DNA from: Bacilli bacterium
GTDB lineage: Bacteria; Bacillota_I; Bacilli_A; RF39; UBA660
Assembly (NCBI GenBank): GCA_017544525.1
Contig: JAFYEA010000027.1
Coordinates: 1-64,000, forward strand
DNA: 64,000 bases
Direction of reading: 5' to 3'
The notes beneath the pieces are model-generated. The model had not been told where the DNA came from. It saw only the letters and a program-made list of their open reading frames with translations, and made no database searches. A program made the translations under genes and the position numbers. Of this stretch, positions 27,480-35,968 are shown in pieces; positions within the stretch are counted from its first letter, which is position 1, and every line of letters starts with the position of its first letter.

Positions 27480-28295
27480 TTCTATAAATTTTAAATAATT
27501 ATCATATCTCCATCTAGGTATTTTATTTTTATTAACAAGTTCTATTATAGAACATCCATCTTCTTTTATATGAAGACACGTTCTATACTTACATGGTTTA
27601 TTAAAATCATAATAATAATTTTTTATTTCTTTTTTATCCATGTCTACTTCAAGAGAACTAAACCCTGGAGTATCTGCGATTAATCCACCATTTACTTCTA
27701 ATAGTTCAACAAGTCTAGTAGTATGTTTCCCTCTTCCTAATGATTCAGAAACTTCACCAGTCTTTAAAGATAGTGAAACATCTATTCTATTTAATAAACT
27801 AGATTTACCACTACCAGTTTGACCAGCTAGAGCCACTACAGAACCAGAGAATTCTTTTTTAATTTTACTTACACTAGTATTAATATAAACTTTAATACCA
27901 ATTTTTCTATAGTAAGAAATATATTTTTTTATTTCACTTTTTTCTTTCATAGAAATCATATCTGTTTTAGTAATAACTATTATTGGTTCTATATTATTTG
28001 AATAAGCAATTAATAAAAATTTATCAATTAAATATGAGGAAAAAGCAGGAATAGAAGTACTCATTACAATTAATAATTTATCTATATTTGATATTAATGG
28101 TCTTTTTAAATAGTTCTTTCTTGGCAATACTTTTTCGAGTGTTTTTGTATTAATATCAACTACTACATTATCTCCTACTACTGGTTCAACTTTATCATTT
28201 CTAAGCTTACCTCTAACTTTTGTATCAATTATAGTATTGTTTTCCAATAATACTTTATGAATAGCGGCATTAATGCATATTATTTTTCCATTCAT
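27462..28295 (-). CDS. rsgA: Small ribosomal subunit GTPase RsgA
   Basis: Circularly permuted GTPase that acts late in 30S assembly. The 277-residue protein has an N-terminal OB fold, G4 VITKTDM before the P-loop (GQTGSGKSSLLN), and GGLIADTPGFSS as G3. A C-terminal zinc finger is marked by CKYRTCLHIKEDGC. GGGGAGTAAT precedes ATG 28295; the gene starts one base after the prkC stop. Order prpC-prkC-rsgA is conserved in Bacillota. Confidence 0.96.
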   Translation of the reverse strand: MNGKIICINAAIHKVLLENNTIIDTKVRGKLRNDKVEPVVGDNVVVDINTKTLEKVLPRKNYLKRPLISNIDKLLIVMSTSIPAFSSYLIDKFLLIAYSNNIEPIIVITKTDMISMKEKSEIKKYISYYRKIGIKVYINTSVSKIKKEFSGSVVALAGQTGSGKSSLLNRIDVSLSLKTGEVSESLGRGKHTTRLVELLEVNGGLIADTPGFSSLEVDMDKKEIKNYYYDFNKPCKYRTCLHIKEDGCSIIELVNKNKIPRWRYDNYLKFIEEVSNK

Positions 28296-28296
28296 A

Positions 28297-30099
28297 TTAC
28301 TCCCCTGTTGTATCTGTTTGTGAAATATCTGGATCTTCTTCCATTGATTCTTCTTTTTCAGGCTCTGTTGATATTGTTATTATTAATGTCGCTCCTGGTG
28401 TTACTACTGAACCTGCAGCTCTACTTTGTTTTAATATTGTTCCAGCTGGAACTGTAGAACTTGTTTGATATCTATATTCTAATTTTAGTTCTTTTTCTTT
28501 ACAGTATTTTTCTATTTTAGCAATAGTATAACCTTTAGTAAAATCTGGATATTTATATTCTACTTTAGGAATATAAATAGTAATTTGACTTCCTAGCTTA
28601 CTTGATTCTCCCGCAGCTGGTTCTGTCTTAATTACAGTATCTTCTTTCTTTTTATCTTTTTCGCTAACTTTTACTTGTTCAACCATTACATTACATTCAC
28701 ATTGTGCTTCAATCTTACCTTTTGCTTCTAAATAGTTTTGACCAGTAAAATCTTCTACGATATATGTCCCTTCTCCAGAAGAAACATAAAGAATAATTGT
28801 TGATCCTGTTTTTCTCTTTGTACCAATTTCTGGACTGGTTTTAACAACTAATTCTTCTTCGACTGTATCACTAGCCACATACTTATATTCTGTTGATACA
28901 TCAAATCCAGCATCAACAAGTTCATTTGTAGCATCTACTATATTTTTACCTGATACATCTGGTATTATTTTGTTTTCTACTTTTCCTTCTTTTTCAAAGA
29001 ACATAGTAGCAACTATTGTAGTTACCAAAATTAAAGCTGTAAATATTCCTAAGAACACTATTAATGTTCTTTTTCTTCCGCCGCGTTCATCATCTTCATC
29101 TACCTCTTCAAGTTTTGCTACAGATGCTTTTTTTACTACTTTTTTAGGTGCTTCCTCTACTTTCTTTTTGCTTTCTTCTGTTTTCTTTAAAGACGCAAGT
29201 TCATTACTTAAATCTTTTGTATTTTCAGAATCGTTCTCAGGATATTTATATACATATCTTTTTTCATCTTTTCTTGATTCATCTAAAGCCGTCTTCAAAT
29301 CATCATGCATCGCTCTTGCATCTGTATATCTATTTTTAGGATTCTTTGCTGTAGCTTTAATAATAATATTTTCTATTGATTGTGGAATAGAAGGATTTGC
29401 TTTTCTAACACTTGGAAGTGGTTCCTTTAAGTGCTTTAAAGCAATTTCTACTGCATTATCTCCTTTATATGGAACAAGTCCTGTTAATAATTCATACATC
29501 ATAATTCCCATAGAATAAATATCACTTCTAATAGTTGAACCTTTACCTTGTGCTTGTTCTGGAGGTAAATAATGAACTGTCCCCATAACTGAATTAGTTT
29601 GTGTAAGTTGAGTTGAATTAAGAGCTGTTGCTACACCAAAATCAGTTATCTTTATCATTCCATTAGAAAGTATCATTATATTTTGAGGTTTAATATCTCT
29701 ATGAATTATATATGCATCATGTGCATGAGCAAGTCCATCAGTTAGTTGTAACATAATATCAACAACTTCAGTAATAGATAAATGCCCACGAGATTTTAAA
29801 ACTTGTTTTAAAGTTTTTCCATCTACATATTCCATTACTATATAATATTGTCCATCATCTTCTCCAACATCATACATTTCAACAATATTAGGATGTGATA
29901 AACTTGATGCTGATAAAGCTTCTCTTTGAAATCTTCTAACAAACTTTTCATCATTTGCAAGGTCTCCTCTTAATACTTTAACAGCTACATTTCTATCAAG
30001 AATAGTGTCATGTGCTAAATAAACATTAGCCATTCCACCTTCTCCTAATGTCTTAATAATTTGATATCTATCATTTATTTTTGACCCTTTAACTATCAC
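28297..30099 (-). CDS. prkC: PASTA-domain Ser/Thr protein kinase
   Basis: Membrane kinase sensing muropeptides or lipid II, controlling growth and wall metabolism. The reading frame extends to GTG 30111, but GTG 30099 has GGTGG eight bases upstream and gives the usual start IVKGSKINDRYQI. The 600-residue product has kinase motifs GEGGMANVY, invariant Lys in VAVKVL, HRDIKPQN and DFGVA; a charged linker (about 275-340); one membrane helix (LIVFLGIFTALILVTTIVAT); three extracellular PASTA domains (about 370-575); and an acidic tail. It starts just after the prpC stop, the classic kinase-phosphatase pair. Confidence 0.95.
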   Translation of the reverse strand: MIVKGSKINDRYQIIKTLGEGGMANVYLAHDTILDRNVAVKVLRGDLANDEKFVRRFQREALSASSLSHPNIVEMYDVGEDDGQYYIVMEYVDGKTLKQVLKSRGHLSITEVVDIMLQLTDGLAHAHDAYIIHRDIKPQNIMILSNGMIKITDFGVATALNSTQLTQTNSVMGTVHYLPPEQAQGKGSTIRSDIYSMGIMMYELLTGLVPYKGDNAVEIALKHLKEPLPSVRKANPSIPQSIENIIIKATAKNPKNRYTDARAMHDDLKTALDESRKDEKRYVYKYPENDSENTKDLSNELASLKKTEESKKKVEEAPKKVVKKASVAKLEEVDEDDERGGRKRTLIVFLGIFTALILVTTIVATMFFEKEGKVENKIIPDVSGKNIVDATNELVDAGFDVSTEYKYVASDTVEEELVVKTSPEIGTKRKTGSTIILYVSSGEGTYIVEDFTGQNYLEAKGKIEAQCECNVMVEQVKVSEKDKKKEDTVIKTEPAAGESSKLGSQITIYIPKVEYKYPDFTKGYTIAKIEKYCKEKELKLEYRYQTSSTVPAGTILKQSRAAGSVVTPGATLIITISTEPEKEESMEEDPDISQTDTTGE

Positions 30100-30100
30100 A

Positions 30101-30838
30101 CTATTCACCACCGAATCTAATACATGCTACTGTTATATTATCAGTCCCCCCACGCATGTTTGCTTTCATAATCATTTTTCCTACTTGATCTTCTAAATCC
30201 AAATCCCCATCATTTAATATTTTTTCTATTTGTTCTGGAGTCATCATATTTGTTAGTCCATCACTGCATAAGAAAACACCATCAACATCTCTTTCTACAT
30301 CAAAAATATCCATTTCAATTTTTTCAGCAGCACCAAGTGCTTTCATTAAAACATTCTTTTGAGGATGTACTTTAGCAGCACTCTCAGATAATTCTCCATT
30401 TTCAAGCAATATATTTACTAAAGTATGATCTTTAGTTACTTTGTATAATTTACCTTTTTTGTATACAAAACCACTTGAATCACCAATGTTACCAAATAAC
30501 AGGAATTCATCTGTTATTATTGAACATACACAAGTAGTTCCAAGTCCACTAGCATCTATATGTTCCTCAGCATACTTTAATATCTTAATATTAATCTCAT
30601 CAATAATTTCTTTCAACCAAATTACTGCTTCTTCTTTTGTTCCTATGCTTGATAATTCACTAAATCTTCTAGATAGTTCGTTTACAACTAGAGAACTTGC
30701 AACTTCTCCAGCTTTATGACCACCCATTCCATCAGCAACTACAACTAGTCTTTCACCCTTAACATTTTCAACTATGTTTACTGAATCTTCATTGTGACTT
30801 CTTACTTTGCCAGGATCTGTTTGATAATACGCAACCAT
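30101..30838 (-). CDS. prpC: PP2C-type Ser/Thr phosphatase
   Basis: Manganese-dependent phosphatase that reverses PrkC phosphorylation. The 245-residue protein has the PPM metal motifs: SHNEDSVNI, VVADGMGGHKAGEVAS, a central GLGTTCVC and GDSSGFVYK, LCSDGLTNM, and GGTDNITVACI. AAAGGT precedes ATG 30838. It lies between rlmN and prkC, as in many Bacillota. Confidence 0.96.
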   Translation of the reverse strand: MVAYYQTDPGKVRSHNEDSVNIVENVKGERLVVVADGMGGHKAGEVASSLVVNELSRRFSELSSIGTKEEAVIWLKEIIDEINIKILKYAEEHIDASGLGTTCVCSIITDEFLLFGNIGDSSGFVYKKGKLYKVTKDHTLVNILLENGELSESAAKVHPQKNVLMKALGAAEKIEMDIFDVERDVDGVFLCSDGLTNMMTPEQIEKILNDGDLDLEDQVGKMIMKANMRGGTDNITVACIRFGGE

Positions 30839-30841
30839 ATT

Positions 30842-31861
30842 TCACAACCTTTCTGCATTAGCACGCAACTGTCCGCAAGCAGCAGATAAATTTCCGCCCA
30901 TTTCTTTTCTTATTGTTACATTTACATTATTCGATTTAAGTATATCATAAAAACTTTTGATTTTAAAGTCATTACTTCTTTTCAAATCAAAATTTGATGT
31001 CTCATTATAAGGTATCAAATTAACATACATAAGCTTACCTTTAACTAAAGAAGCTAATTCTTTTGCACACTTATCACTATCATTAATTCCTTCAAGCATT
31101 ATGTATTCAATTGTTACCCTTCTATTAGTTTTAGAAATATAATAATCCAATGCTTCCATAACTTTTTCTATCTTATATGCATGATTAACTTTCATAATCT
31201 TATCTCTAATTTCATTATTCGGAGCATGTAAACTAATAGCTAAATTAACTCCTGTTTCAAGATCTGCAAATTCATATATTTTAGGAACTAATCCGCAAGT
31301 AGATATAGTTAAATGTCTTTGCCCAATATTAATCATCTTATTATTTGTAACCACTTCAATAAACCTTTTAATATTATTAAAATTATCAAAAGGTTCACCT
31401 ATTCCCATTACAACAATACTATCTATTCTAATGTTCTCATATTTGCTAACACAAATCACTTCTCCAACAATTTCTCCTAAAGTTAAATCTCTAACTTTTT
31501 TAAGTCTTCCACTTTCACAAAATGCGCATCCCATATTACATCCAACTTGACTAGATACACATAGAGAATATCCATAATCATGATTCATTAATACACATTC
31601 TATCTTATTATTATCTTTTAACTTCAATAAATATTTATTAGCTAATTTACTCTTTTCTACTTCAATAACTTTTAAATCTTCTATAACTATATTTTCATTC
31701 AAAAAAGAAATAAGTTTTTTACTTAAATTAGTCATTTTATTAAAATCATAAACTTTCTTTTCATACATCCATTCAATTATTTGAGTAGCATTATATTTTT
31801 TAAATCCATTTTCTACTAAATAGTTTTCTAATTCTTTTAATGTATATTCATAAATATTCAT
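30842..31861 (-). CDS. rlmN: 23S rRNA/tRNA adenine-C2 methyltransferase RlmN
   Basis: Radical SAM enzyme that makes m2A2503 in 23S rRNA and m2A37 in tRNA. Start ATG 31861 follows GGTGG; 339 residues. The radical SAM cluster motif is CNMGCAFCESG. The two catalytic cysteines lie in the CxxxCxxC region and in the C-terminal SAACGQLRA. ISLHAPNNEIRDKIMKVN is typical of the family. It heads the rlmN-prpC-prkC-rsgA run. Confidence 0.96.
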   Translation of the reverse strand: MNIYEYTLKELENYLVENGFKKYNATQIIEWMYEKKVYDFNKMTNLSKKLISFLNENIVIEDLKVIEVEKSKLANKYLLKLKDNNKIECVLMNHDYGYSLCVSSQVGCNMGCAFCESGRLKKVRDLTLGEIVGEVICVSKYENIRIDSIVVMGIGEPFDNFNNIKRFIEVVTNNKMINIGQRHLTISTCGLVPKIYEFADLETGVNLAISLHAPNNEIRDKIMKVNHAYKIEKVMEALDYYISKTNRRVTIEYIMLEGINDSDKCAKELASLVKGKLMYVNLIPYNETSNFDLKRSNDFKIKSFYDILKSNNVNVTIRKEMGGNLSAACGQLRANAERL

Positions 31862-31885
31862 TTGTTCCACCAAAATAATTATAAC

Positions 31886-31913
31886 ATAAAAAAACATAGA
31901 ATAATCTATGTTT
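31886..31913 (-). terminator. Terminator after the gene at 31912
   Basis: AAACATAGA (31892-31900) and TCTATGTTT (31905-31913) form a 9-bp stem with a four-base loop and a T run on the minus strand. Confidence 0.88.
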
Positions 31914-32691
31914 AATCTAATTTTCTAATTAATAAATCTCTTTCACATTCAATTGCATCATTAAATCTATCATTTATTATTGCTTTTTGTCTTAATAATT
32001 TTAAATATTCTAAAGCTTTAAATCTATAATAAGCAATATCATTCATTATTTTATCCTTTGTAAATACTTTTTCTATAATTCTTTTTTGAATATCAGGATG
32101 ATTATAAACATTAAAATCAATATCCATCCAGTCTGGATAACTAGTAACATATTCTTGTTGTCCACCTGTATAATCTAAATTACTTTCATCTGTTACATAT
32201 TTTCCATTATAGTATAAATCATATTCACCATAATCATTTAATCTATGTTCTATTCTTTTAGATGCAGGCCTAGATGCAAAAATATATAATGGTACGATTC
32301 TTTCTGAATCAATTAAATTATCAATTTGTCTTTTATTATATATTCTTCTAGCATCAAATCCTTCATTTTGTTCCATTACAATCCAATCTTCAAAATAAAA
32401 CTTAGCAGCATGAATATCTTTTTCATATAATATAAAATTTGTATTTAATCGTTTTGGCTTAATACCTAATAATCTACAATCAGAGATAGTTGAATGCTCA
32501 TCTTCAAATATTTCCATATCATAATATTCACCTATTATATTCCAAAAAACATCTACACTAATGTTTTCATTTAATAGTTTTGTTAAATCATCATAACCTT
32601 TTTTATAGAGTCTATAAATATATTCTAAATCGTTAACATTCATTCTCTTATTTATACACTTATTACTATTATCTATTAAGTTTGCTTTCAT
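31912..32691 (-). CDS. Hypothetical protein (259 aa)
   Basis: A soluble, aromatic-rich protein (many Tyr and Asp) with GGAGAATTTT before ATG 32691. I do not recognise a family. There are no membrane segments. A C-terminal helix (RFKALEYLKLLRQKAIINDR) may be a coiled coil. It follows the 134-residue gene at 32701 by nine bases and the pair have one promoter and one terminator, forming a two-gene operon of unknown role. Confidence 0.75.
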   Translation of the reverse strand: MKANLIDNSNKCINKRMNVNDLEYIYRLYKKGYDDLTKLLNENISVDVFWNIIGEYYDMEIFEDEHSTISDCRLLGIKPKRLNTNFILYEKDIHAAKFYFEDWIVMEQNEGFDARRIYNKRQIDNLIDSERIVPLYIFASRPASKRIEHRLNDYGEYDLYYNGKYVTDESNLDYTGGQQEYVTSYPDWMDIDFNVYNHPDIQKRIIEKVFTKDKIMNDIAYYRFKALEYLKLLRQKAIINDRFNDAIECERDLLIRKLD

Positions 32692-32700
32692 AAAATTCTC

Positions 32701-33105
32701 CTATTTTAATGTTAATGATAAAGCACCATTTCTTATATCTTCCATTAACATTCTTTCATCTCTTAAATGATTTAATAATACTTCTTTTTCAATTACCTCT
32801 ATAAAATATTCATAATGAGTCCCATATTGTGATGTAAACATTAATGGGTATACACTTAATATTTCTGCTTCTCTATAATCAGAAGCGTTTTTATCTTCTT
32901 CATTTAAACTACTTTCAATAACAATTTCATTACTGTTTTTATCAATATATAGTTTTTCTCTCATTACAGCATTATTATGTAGTGGAAACTTAATCATATG
33001 AGAATTATCATTATCTATATATCTTATAATACTTTCTGGATATGTTTTACATATTCCACCACCATTTGTTGGTATTCTTCCTAAAATCAAATTATTACTT
33101 TCCAT
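32701..33105 (-). CDS. Hypothetical protein (134 aa)
   Basis: A soluble protein of unknown function; ATG 33105 follows GGAGGTTTAATA. It starts SNNLILGRIPTNGGGICKTY and is otherwise beta-rich in the first half with a helical end (LLNHLRDERMLMEDIRNG). No signal peptide or catalytic motif. It is first in an operon with the 259-residue gene. Confidence 0.75.
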   Translation of the reverse strand: MESNNLILGRIPTNGGGICKTYPESIIRYIDNDNSHMIKFPLHNNAVMREKLYIDKNSNEIVIESSLNEEDKNASDYREAEILSVYPLMFTSQYGTHYEYFIEVIEKEVLLNHLRDERMLMEDIRNGALSLTLK

Positions 33106-33134
33106 TATTAAACCTCCTAAATAAATTAAGATAT

Positions 33135-33163
33135 ATTATATATCAAACAAAAATATTTGTAAA
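33135..33163 (-). promoter_or_regulatory. Promoter of the 33105-31912 operon
   Basis: Minus-strand TTTACA (33158-33163) and TATAAT (33135-33140) with a 17-base spacer, 30 bases before the ATG. Confidence 0.7.
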
Positions 33164-33188
33164 TAAAAAGAAGAGATTATTTCTCTTC
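33162..33188 (-). terminator. Terminator after alaS
   Basis: GAAGAGA (33170-33176) and TCTCTTC (33182-33188) form the stem; TTTTTATTT follows on the minus strand. It overlaps the last codons of alaS. Confidence 0.85.
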
Positions 33189-34961
33189 CATTACAACTTT
33201 TATTCTTCTTACACCAGCAGAAGATGATTCTTCTTTAACTATCTTAATATGATTTAATTCACTTGTATTCTTAACATGTGGCCCCCCACATATTTCTTTA
33301 CTAATATTATCACCTATAGTATATACAAATACTTTATCACCGTATTTTTCAATAAATGTTCCTTCAGCACCACTCTTAATAGCGTCTTCTTTATTCATTT
33401 CTTCTTTTACCACATCTAAATGTTCATCAATATGTTTATTAACAATGTCTTCTACTTCTCTTTTTTCTTCTTCAGTCATTTTATGGTCTAATGGAAAATC
33501 AAATCTCAATCTTTCAGGTGTAATATTGCTTCCTTTTTGATATACACCCTTACCAAATATTTGCTTTAAAGCAGCTAATGTTAAATGACATATAGTATGA
33601 TATTTTGTACTCATTTCACCAGTATCAGCTAGTCCTCCCTTAAATTCACCAGCTGATGCTGTTCTAGATAATTCTTGATGTTCTTTAAATTTCTTATTAA
33701 ATCCATCAACATCTACTTTTAAGTTGTTTTCTTCAGCCATTTCAATAGTAAACTCAAGTGGGAATCCAAATGTATCAAATAGTTTAAATGCAGTTTCACC
33801 ATTAATAGTATCTCCTTCTAAAGTAGATATTGCTTTATTAAACATTTTATATCCACTCTTTAAAGTTTTATTAAATTTATTTTCTTCATCTATTAGGCCT
33901 TTAATAATAAAATCTCTATTCTTATATAATTCACTATAATCTTCTTTATAATATTCAATTACTATATTAGCAAGATTTTCTAATATTGAATCTTCTACTC
34001 CAAGATTCTTTATATATCTAATCATTCTTCTAATAACTCTTCTAAGTATATAACCTGCTCCTACATTAGATGGAAGTAACGCATGATCATCTCCTAATAT
34101 AAATACACTAGTTCTAATATGATCTAGAATTATTCTAAATGCTTTTAAATTATCTTCATATTTTTTACCAGTTAATTTTTCTATTTCTTTTCTTAACAAT
34201 ACAAATATTTCAATATCATAAACACTCTTAAGTCCATTATAAACGACAAGTGTTCTTTCAACTCCCATACCTGTATCAACATTCTTATGTTCTAATGGAG
34301 AATAACTTCCGTTTTCTGCTTTATATTGCATAAATACATCATTCCATATTTCTAAATATTTACCACAATCGCAAGCAGGACTACAATCTTTACCGCATTT
34401 TTCTTTACCAGTATCATAGAACATTTCAGTATCTGGTCCGCAAGGTCCACTACCACTTCCAAGTTCCCACCAATTATTTTCTTTTGGTAAATAGAATATA
34501 TTCTCTTCTTTTACCCCACAATTTTTCCAAGCGTTAAAACTTACTTCATCTTTTTGTGCATCATCATTACCAGCAAATACTGAAAATGATAGTTTATCTT
34601 TTGGTATGTTTAAATACTTTTCGCTTGTTAAAAATTCATAAGACCAAGGAATCATTTCTTCTTTAAAATAATCTCCAAGTGACCAATTACCTAACATTTC
34701 AAAGAATGTTAAGTGTGATGAATCTCCTACACTTTCAATATCAGATGTTCTAATACATTTTTGTACATCTACAAGTCTTTTGCCAGATGGATGTTTTTCG
34801 CCAAGTAAATAAGGTACTAATGGATGCATTCCAGCAGTTGTAAATAAAACAGTTCCATCATTTTCAGGTATTAAACTAGCACTAGGTATAACACTATGCC
34901 CCTTACTCTTAAAAAAATCAAAATACATATTAATTAATTCTTTTCTTGTTAACTTTTTCAT
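33177..34961 (-). CDS. alaS: Alanyl-tRNA synthetase, short form lacking C-Ala domain
   Basis: Class II synthetase that charges tRNA-Ala. ATG 34961 follows GGAGGATAT; a longer frame from 35015 lies in the T-box and is not used. The 594-residue protein has the catalytic domain (HLTFFEMLGNWS, GSGSGPCGPDTEMFYD, MGVERT), the tRNA-recognition helices, and the editing domain with its zinc residues intact: HTICH and CGGPH. It ends at about the end of the editing domain (SAGVRRIKVVMEEK), whereas the usual bacterial enzyme is near 870 residues and continues with the DHHA1/C-Ala domain. That portion is absent, with a terminator right at the stop. Confidence 0.95.
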   Translation of the reverse strand: MKKLTRKELINMYFDFFKSKGHSVIPSASLIPENDGTVLFTTAGMHPLVPYLLGEKHPSGKRLVDVQKCIRTSDIESVGDSSHLTFFEMLGNWSLGDYFKEEMIPWSYEFLTSEKYLNIPKDKLSFSVFAGNDDAQKDEVSFNAWKNCGVKEENIFYLPKENNWWELGSGSGPCGPDTEMFYDTGKEKCGKDCSPACDCGKYLEIWNDVFMQYKAENGSYSPLEHKNVDTGMGVERTLVVYNGLKSVYDIEIFVLLRKEIEKLTGKKYEDNLKAFRIILDHIRTSVFILGDDHALLPSNVGAGYILRRVIRRMIRYIKNLGVEDSILENLANIVIEYYKEDYSELYKNRDFIIKGLIDEENKFNKTLKSGYKMFNKAISTLEGDTINGETAFKLFDTFGFPLEFTIEMAEENNLKVDVDGFNKKFKEHQELSRTASAGEFKGGLADTGEMSTKYHTICHLTLAALKQIFGKGVYQKGSNITPERLRFDFPLDHKMTEEEKREVEDIVNKHIDEHLDVVKEEMNKEDAIKSGAEGTFIEKYGDKVFVYTIGDNISKEICGGPHVKNTSELNHIKIVKEESSSAGVRRIKVVMEEK

Positions 34962-34972
34962 ATATCCTCCAA

Positions 34973-35165
34973 AATAAAAAGAATAGTACATAAGGAGTCT
35001 TAATGACGGTACCATCCTTTATTTAACTTATTTGTTTTATAACGAGAACAACTCGTGAGTGATTAACTCAAATAATGAAAGTAGCTTCAAATAATTTTTA
35101 TATTAGTTTCCACCAAACACTAACTCTCTATGAATAAAAAATTATTCTACTCATCTCTCAATGAA
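34973..35165 (-). promoter_or_regulatory. T-box riboswitch upstream of alaS (GCU specifier)
   Basis: Transcript elements in order: an AG-bulge region, the stem I loop with GTTAGTGTTTGGTGGAAAC (about 35102-35122), the specifier GAAGCTAC with GCT, an Ala codon (near 35084), then the T-box antiterminator AAAGGATGGTACCGTC (about 35005-35020). This competes with the terminator formed with GTACTATTCTTT before the alaS ribosome site. Uncharged tRNA-Ala should induce alaS. Confidence 0.9.
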
Positions 35166-35169
35166 ATAA

Positions 35170-35198
35170 ATTCTATCAAATAATTTAAAAAATTTCAA
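35170..35198 (-). promoter_or_regulatory. Promoter of the alaS leader
   Basis: Minus-strand TTGAAA (35193-35198) and TAGAAT (35170-35175), spacer 17 bases, directly before the T-box. Confidence 0.75.
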
Positions 35199-35200
35199 GT

Positions 35201-35229
35201 AAAAAAAATAACTAGTTAAACTAGTTATT
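35201..35229 (-). terminator. Terminator after the gene at 35233
   Basis: AATAACTAGT (35207-35216) and ACTAGTTATT (35220-35229), 10-bp stem with a three-base loop, then a T run on the minus strand. Confidence 0.92.
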
Positions 35230-35232
35230 ATA

Positions 35233-35757
35233 TTACATAGGTTGATTTGTAGTATTTGTACCTTCAAATATGCTTTGTCCAGCTGTAGGAGCAACTGGTT
35301 CACTTTGAACTGGCGCTACTGGTTCTGGTGTCACTGGAGTTGCTGGTTCACTTGGAGTTGATGTGGCACTTGGATCCTCAATAATTAATGTTGGTTCATC
35401 AGATCTAACTGGTTCCTCTGGTGGTAATTGCATACCTACATTTATATCGTTTACCATTGGTTGAGTTGCTGGTTGCGCTGCCACTTCATTTCCTATAGGC
35501 ATAGTTGGTCCTAGAGTTGCTGGTTCTGGTACAGCTTGAGGTGTCACTTCCGGTGTCACTGGAGCATATGTATCCACTTGAACTCCCATTGGTTCAGTTT
35601 GTGTCATGTTTGGTTGAGCAGTTTCACTTGCAGTTTGAACTTCTGGTTTTTTCTTTCTACTCCCTGCAATAAAACCTATTAATGCTATCAATAAAACAAC
35701 ACTTACTCCTAAAAATATATAATAATAATCTGCTAGAAAGTTTAATACACTATCCAT
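35233..35757 (-). CDS. Single-pass membrane protein with Pro/Thr/Glu-rich tail
   Basis: A 174-residue protein: short N-terminus, one membrane helix (YIFLGVSVVLLIALIGFIAG), a SRKKK stop-transfer, then about 135 residues of low-complexity Pro, Thr, Glu, Ala and Val (VTPEVTPQAVPEPA). By the positive-inside rule the tail is probably cytoplasmic. The family is not recognised. It has its own promoter and terminator. Confidence 0.8.
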   Translation of the reverse strand: MDSVLNFLADYYYIFLGVSVVLLIALIGFIAGSRKKKPEVQTASETAQPNMTQTEPMGVQVDTYAPVTPEVTPQAVPEPATLGPTMPIGNEVAAQPATQPMVNDINVGMQLPPEEPVRSDEPTLIIEDPSATSTPSEPATPVTPEPVAPVQSEPVAPTAGQSIFEGTNTTNQPM

Positions 35758-35784
35758 TTTTATAGCCTCCTTATTCTATATAAT

Positions 35785-35813
35785 ATTCTACCATTATTAA
35801 TTTTAGAATTCAA
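35785..35813 (-). promoter_or_regulatory. Promoter of the 35757 gene
   Basis: Minus-strand TTGAAT (35808-35813) and TAGAAT (35785-35790), spacer 17 bases; it lies just after the small gene ending at 35822. Confidence 0.65.
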
Positions 35814-35821
35814 CATTATAA

Positions 35822-35968
35822 TTAATAGTTAGATAATTTTTTTATTCTTCTATATTTTGCTGGATTCTTTTTAGCTTCTATACTAATTTTTTTTCCTTCT
35901 TCCATCATCTTTAAAAGAATTTTTTTCTTTTCTTCTTTTTCTTTTTTATCTATAAATTTATCACTCAT
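35822..35968 (-). CDS. Small Lys/Glu-rich protein coupled to zeta-like kinase
   Basis: A 48-residue protein (MSDKFIDKKEKEEKKKILLK and on to YRRIKKLSNY), highly charged and helical. Its ATG overlaps the stop of the P-loop kinase gene (ATGA at 35965-35968), so the two are translationally coupled. Too short for ordinary gene calling. A partner or antidote role is speculation based only on position and size. Confidence 0.7.
   Translation of the reverse strand: MSDKFIDKKEKEEKKKILLKMMEEGKKISIEAKKNPAKYRRIKKLSNY

Noticed and set aside
28970..29518. A 182-codon plus-strand ORF opposite prkC
   Set aside because: It is fully antisense to a certain gene, rich in Phe and Ser as expected from complementing Lys/Glu-rich codons, and has no ribosome site.
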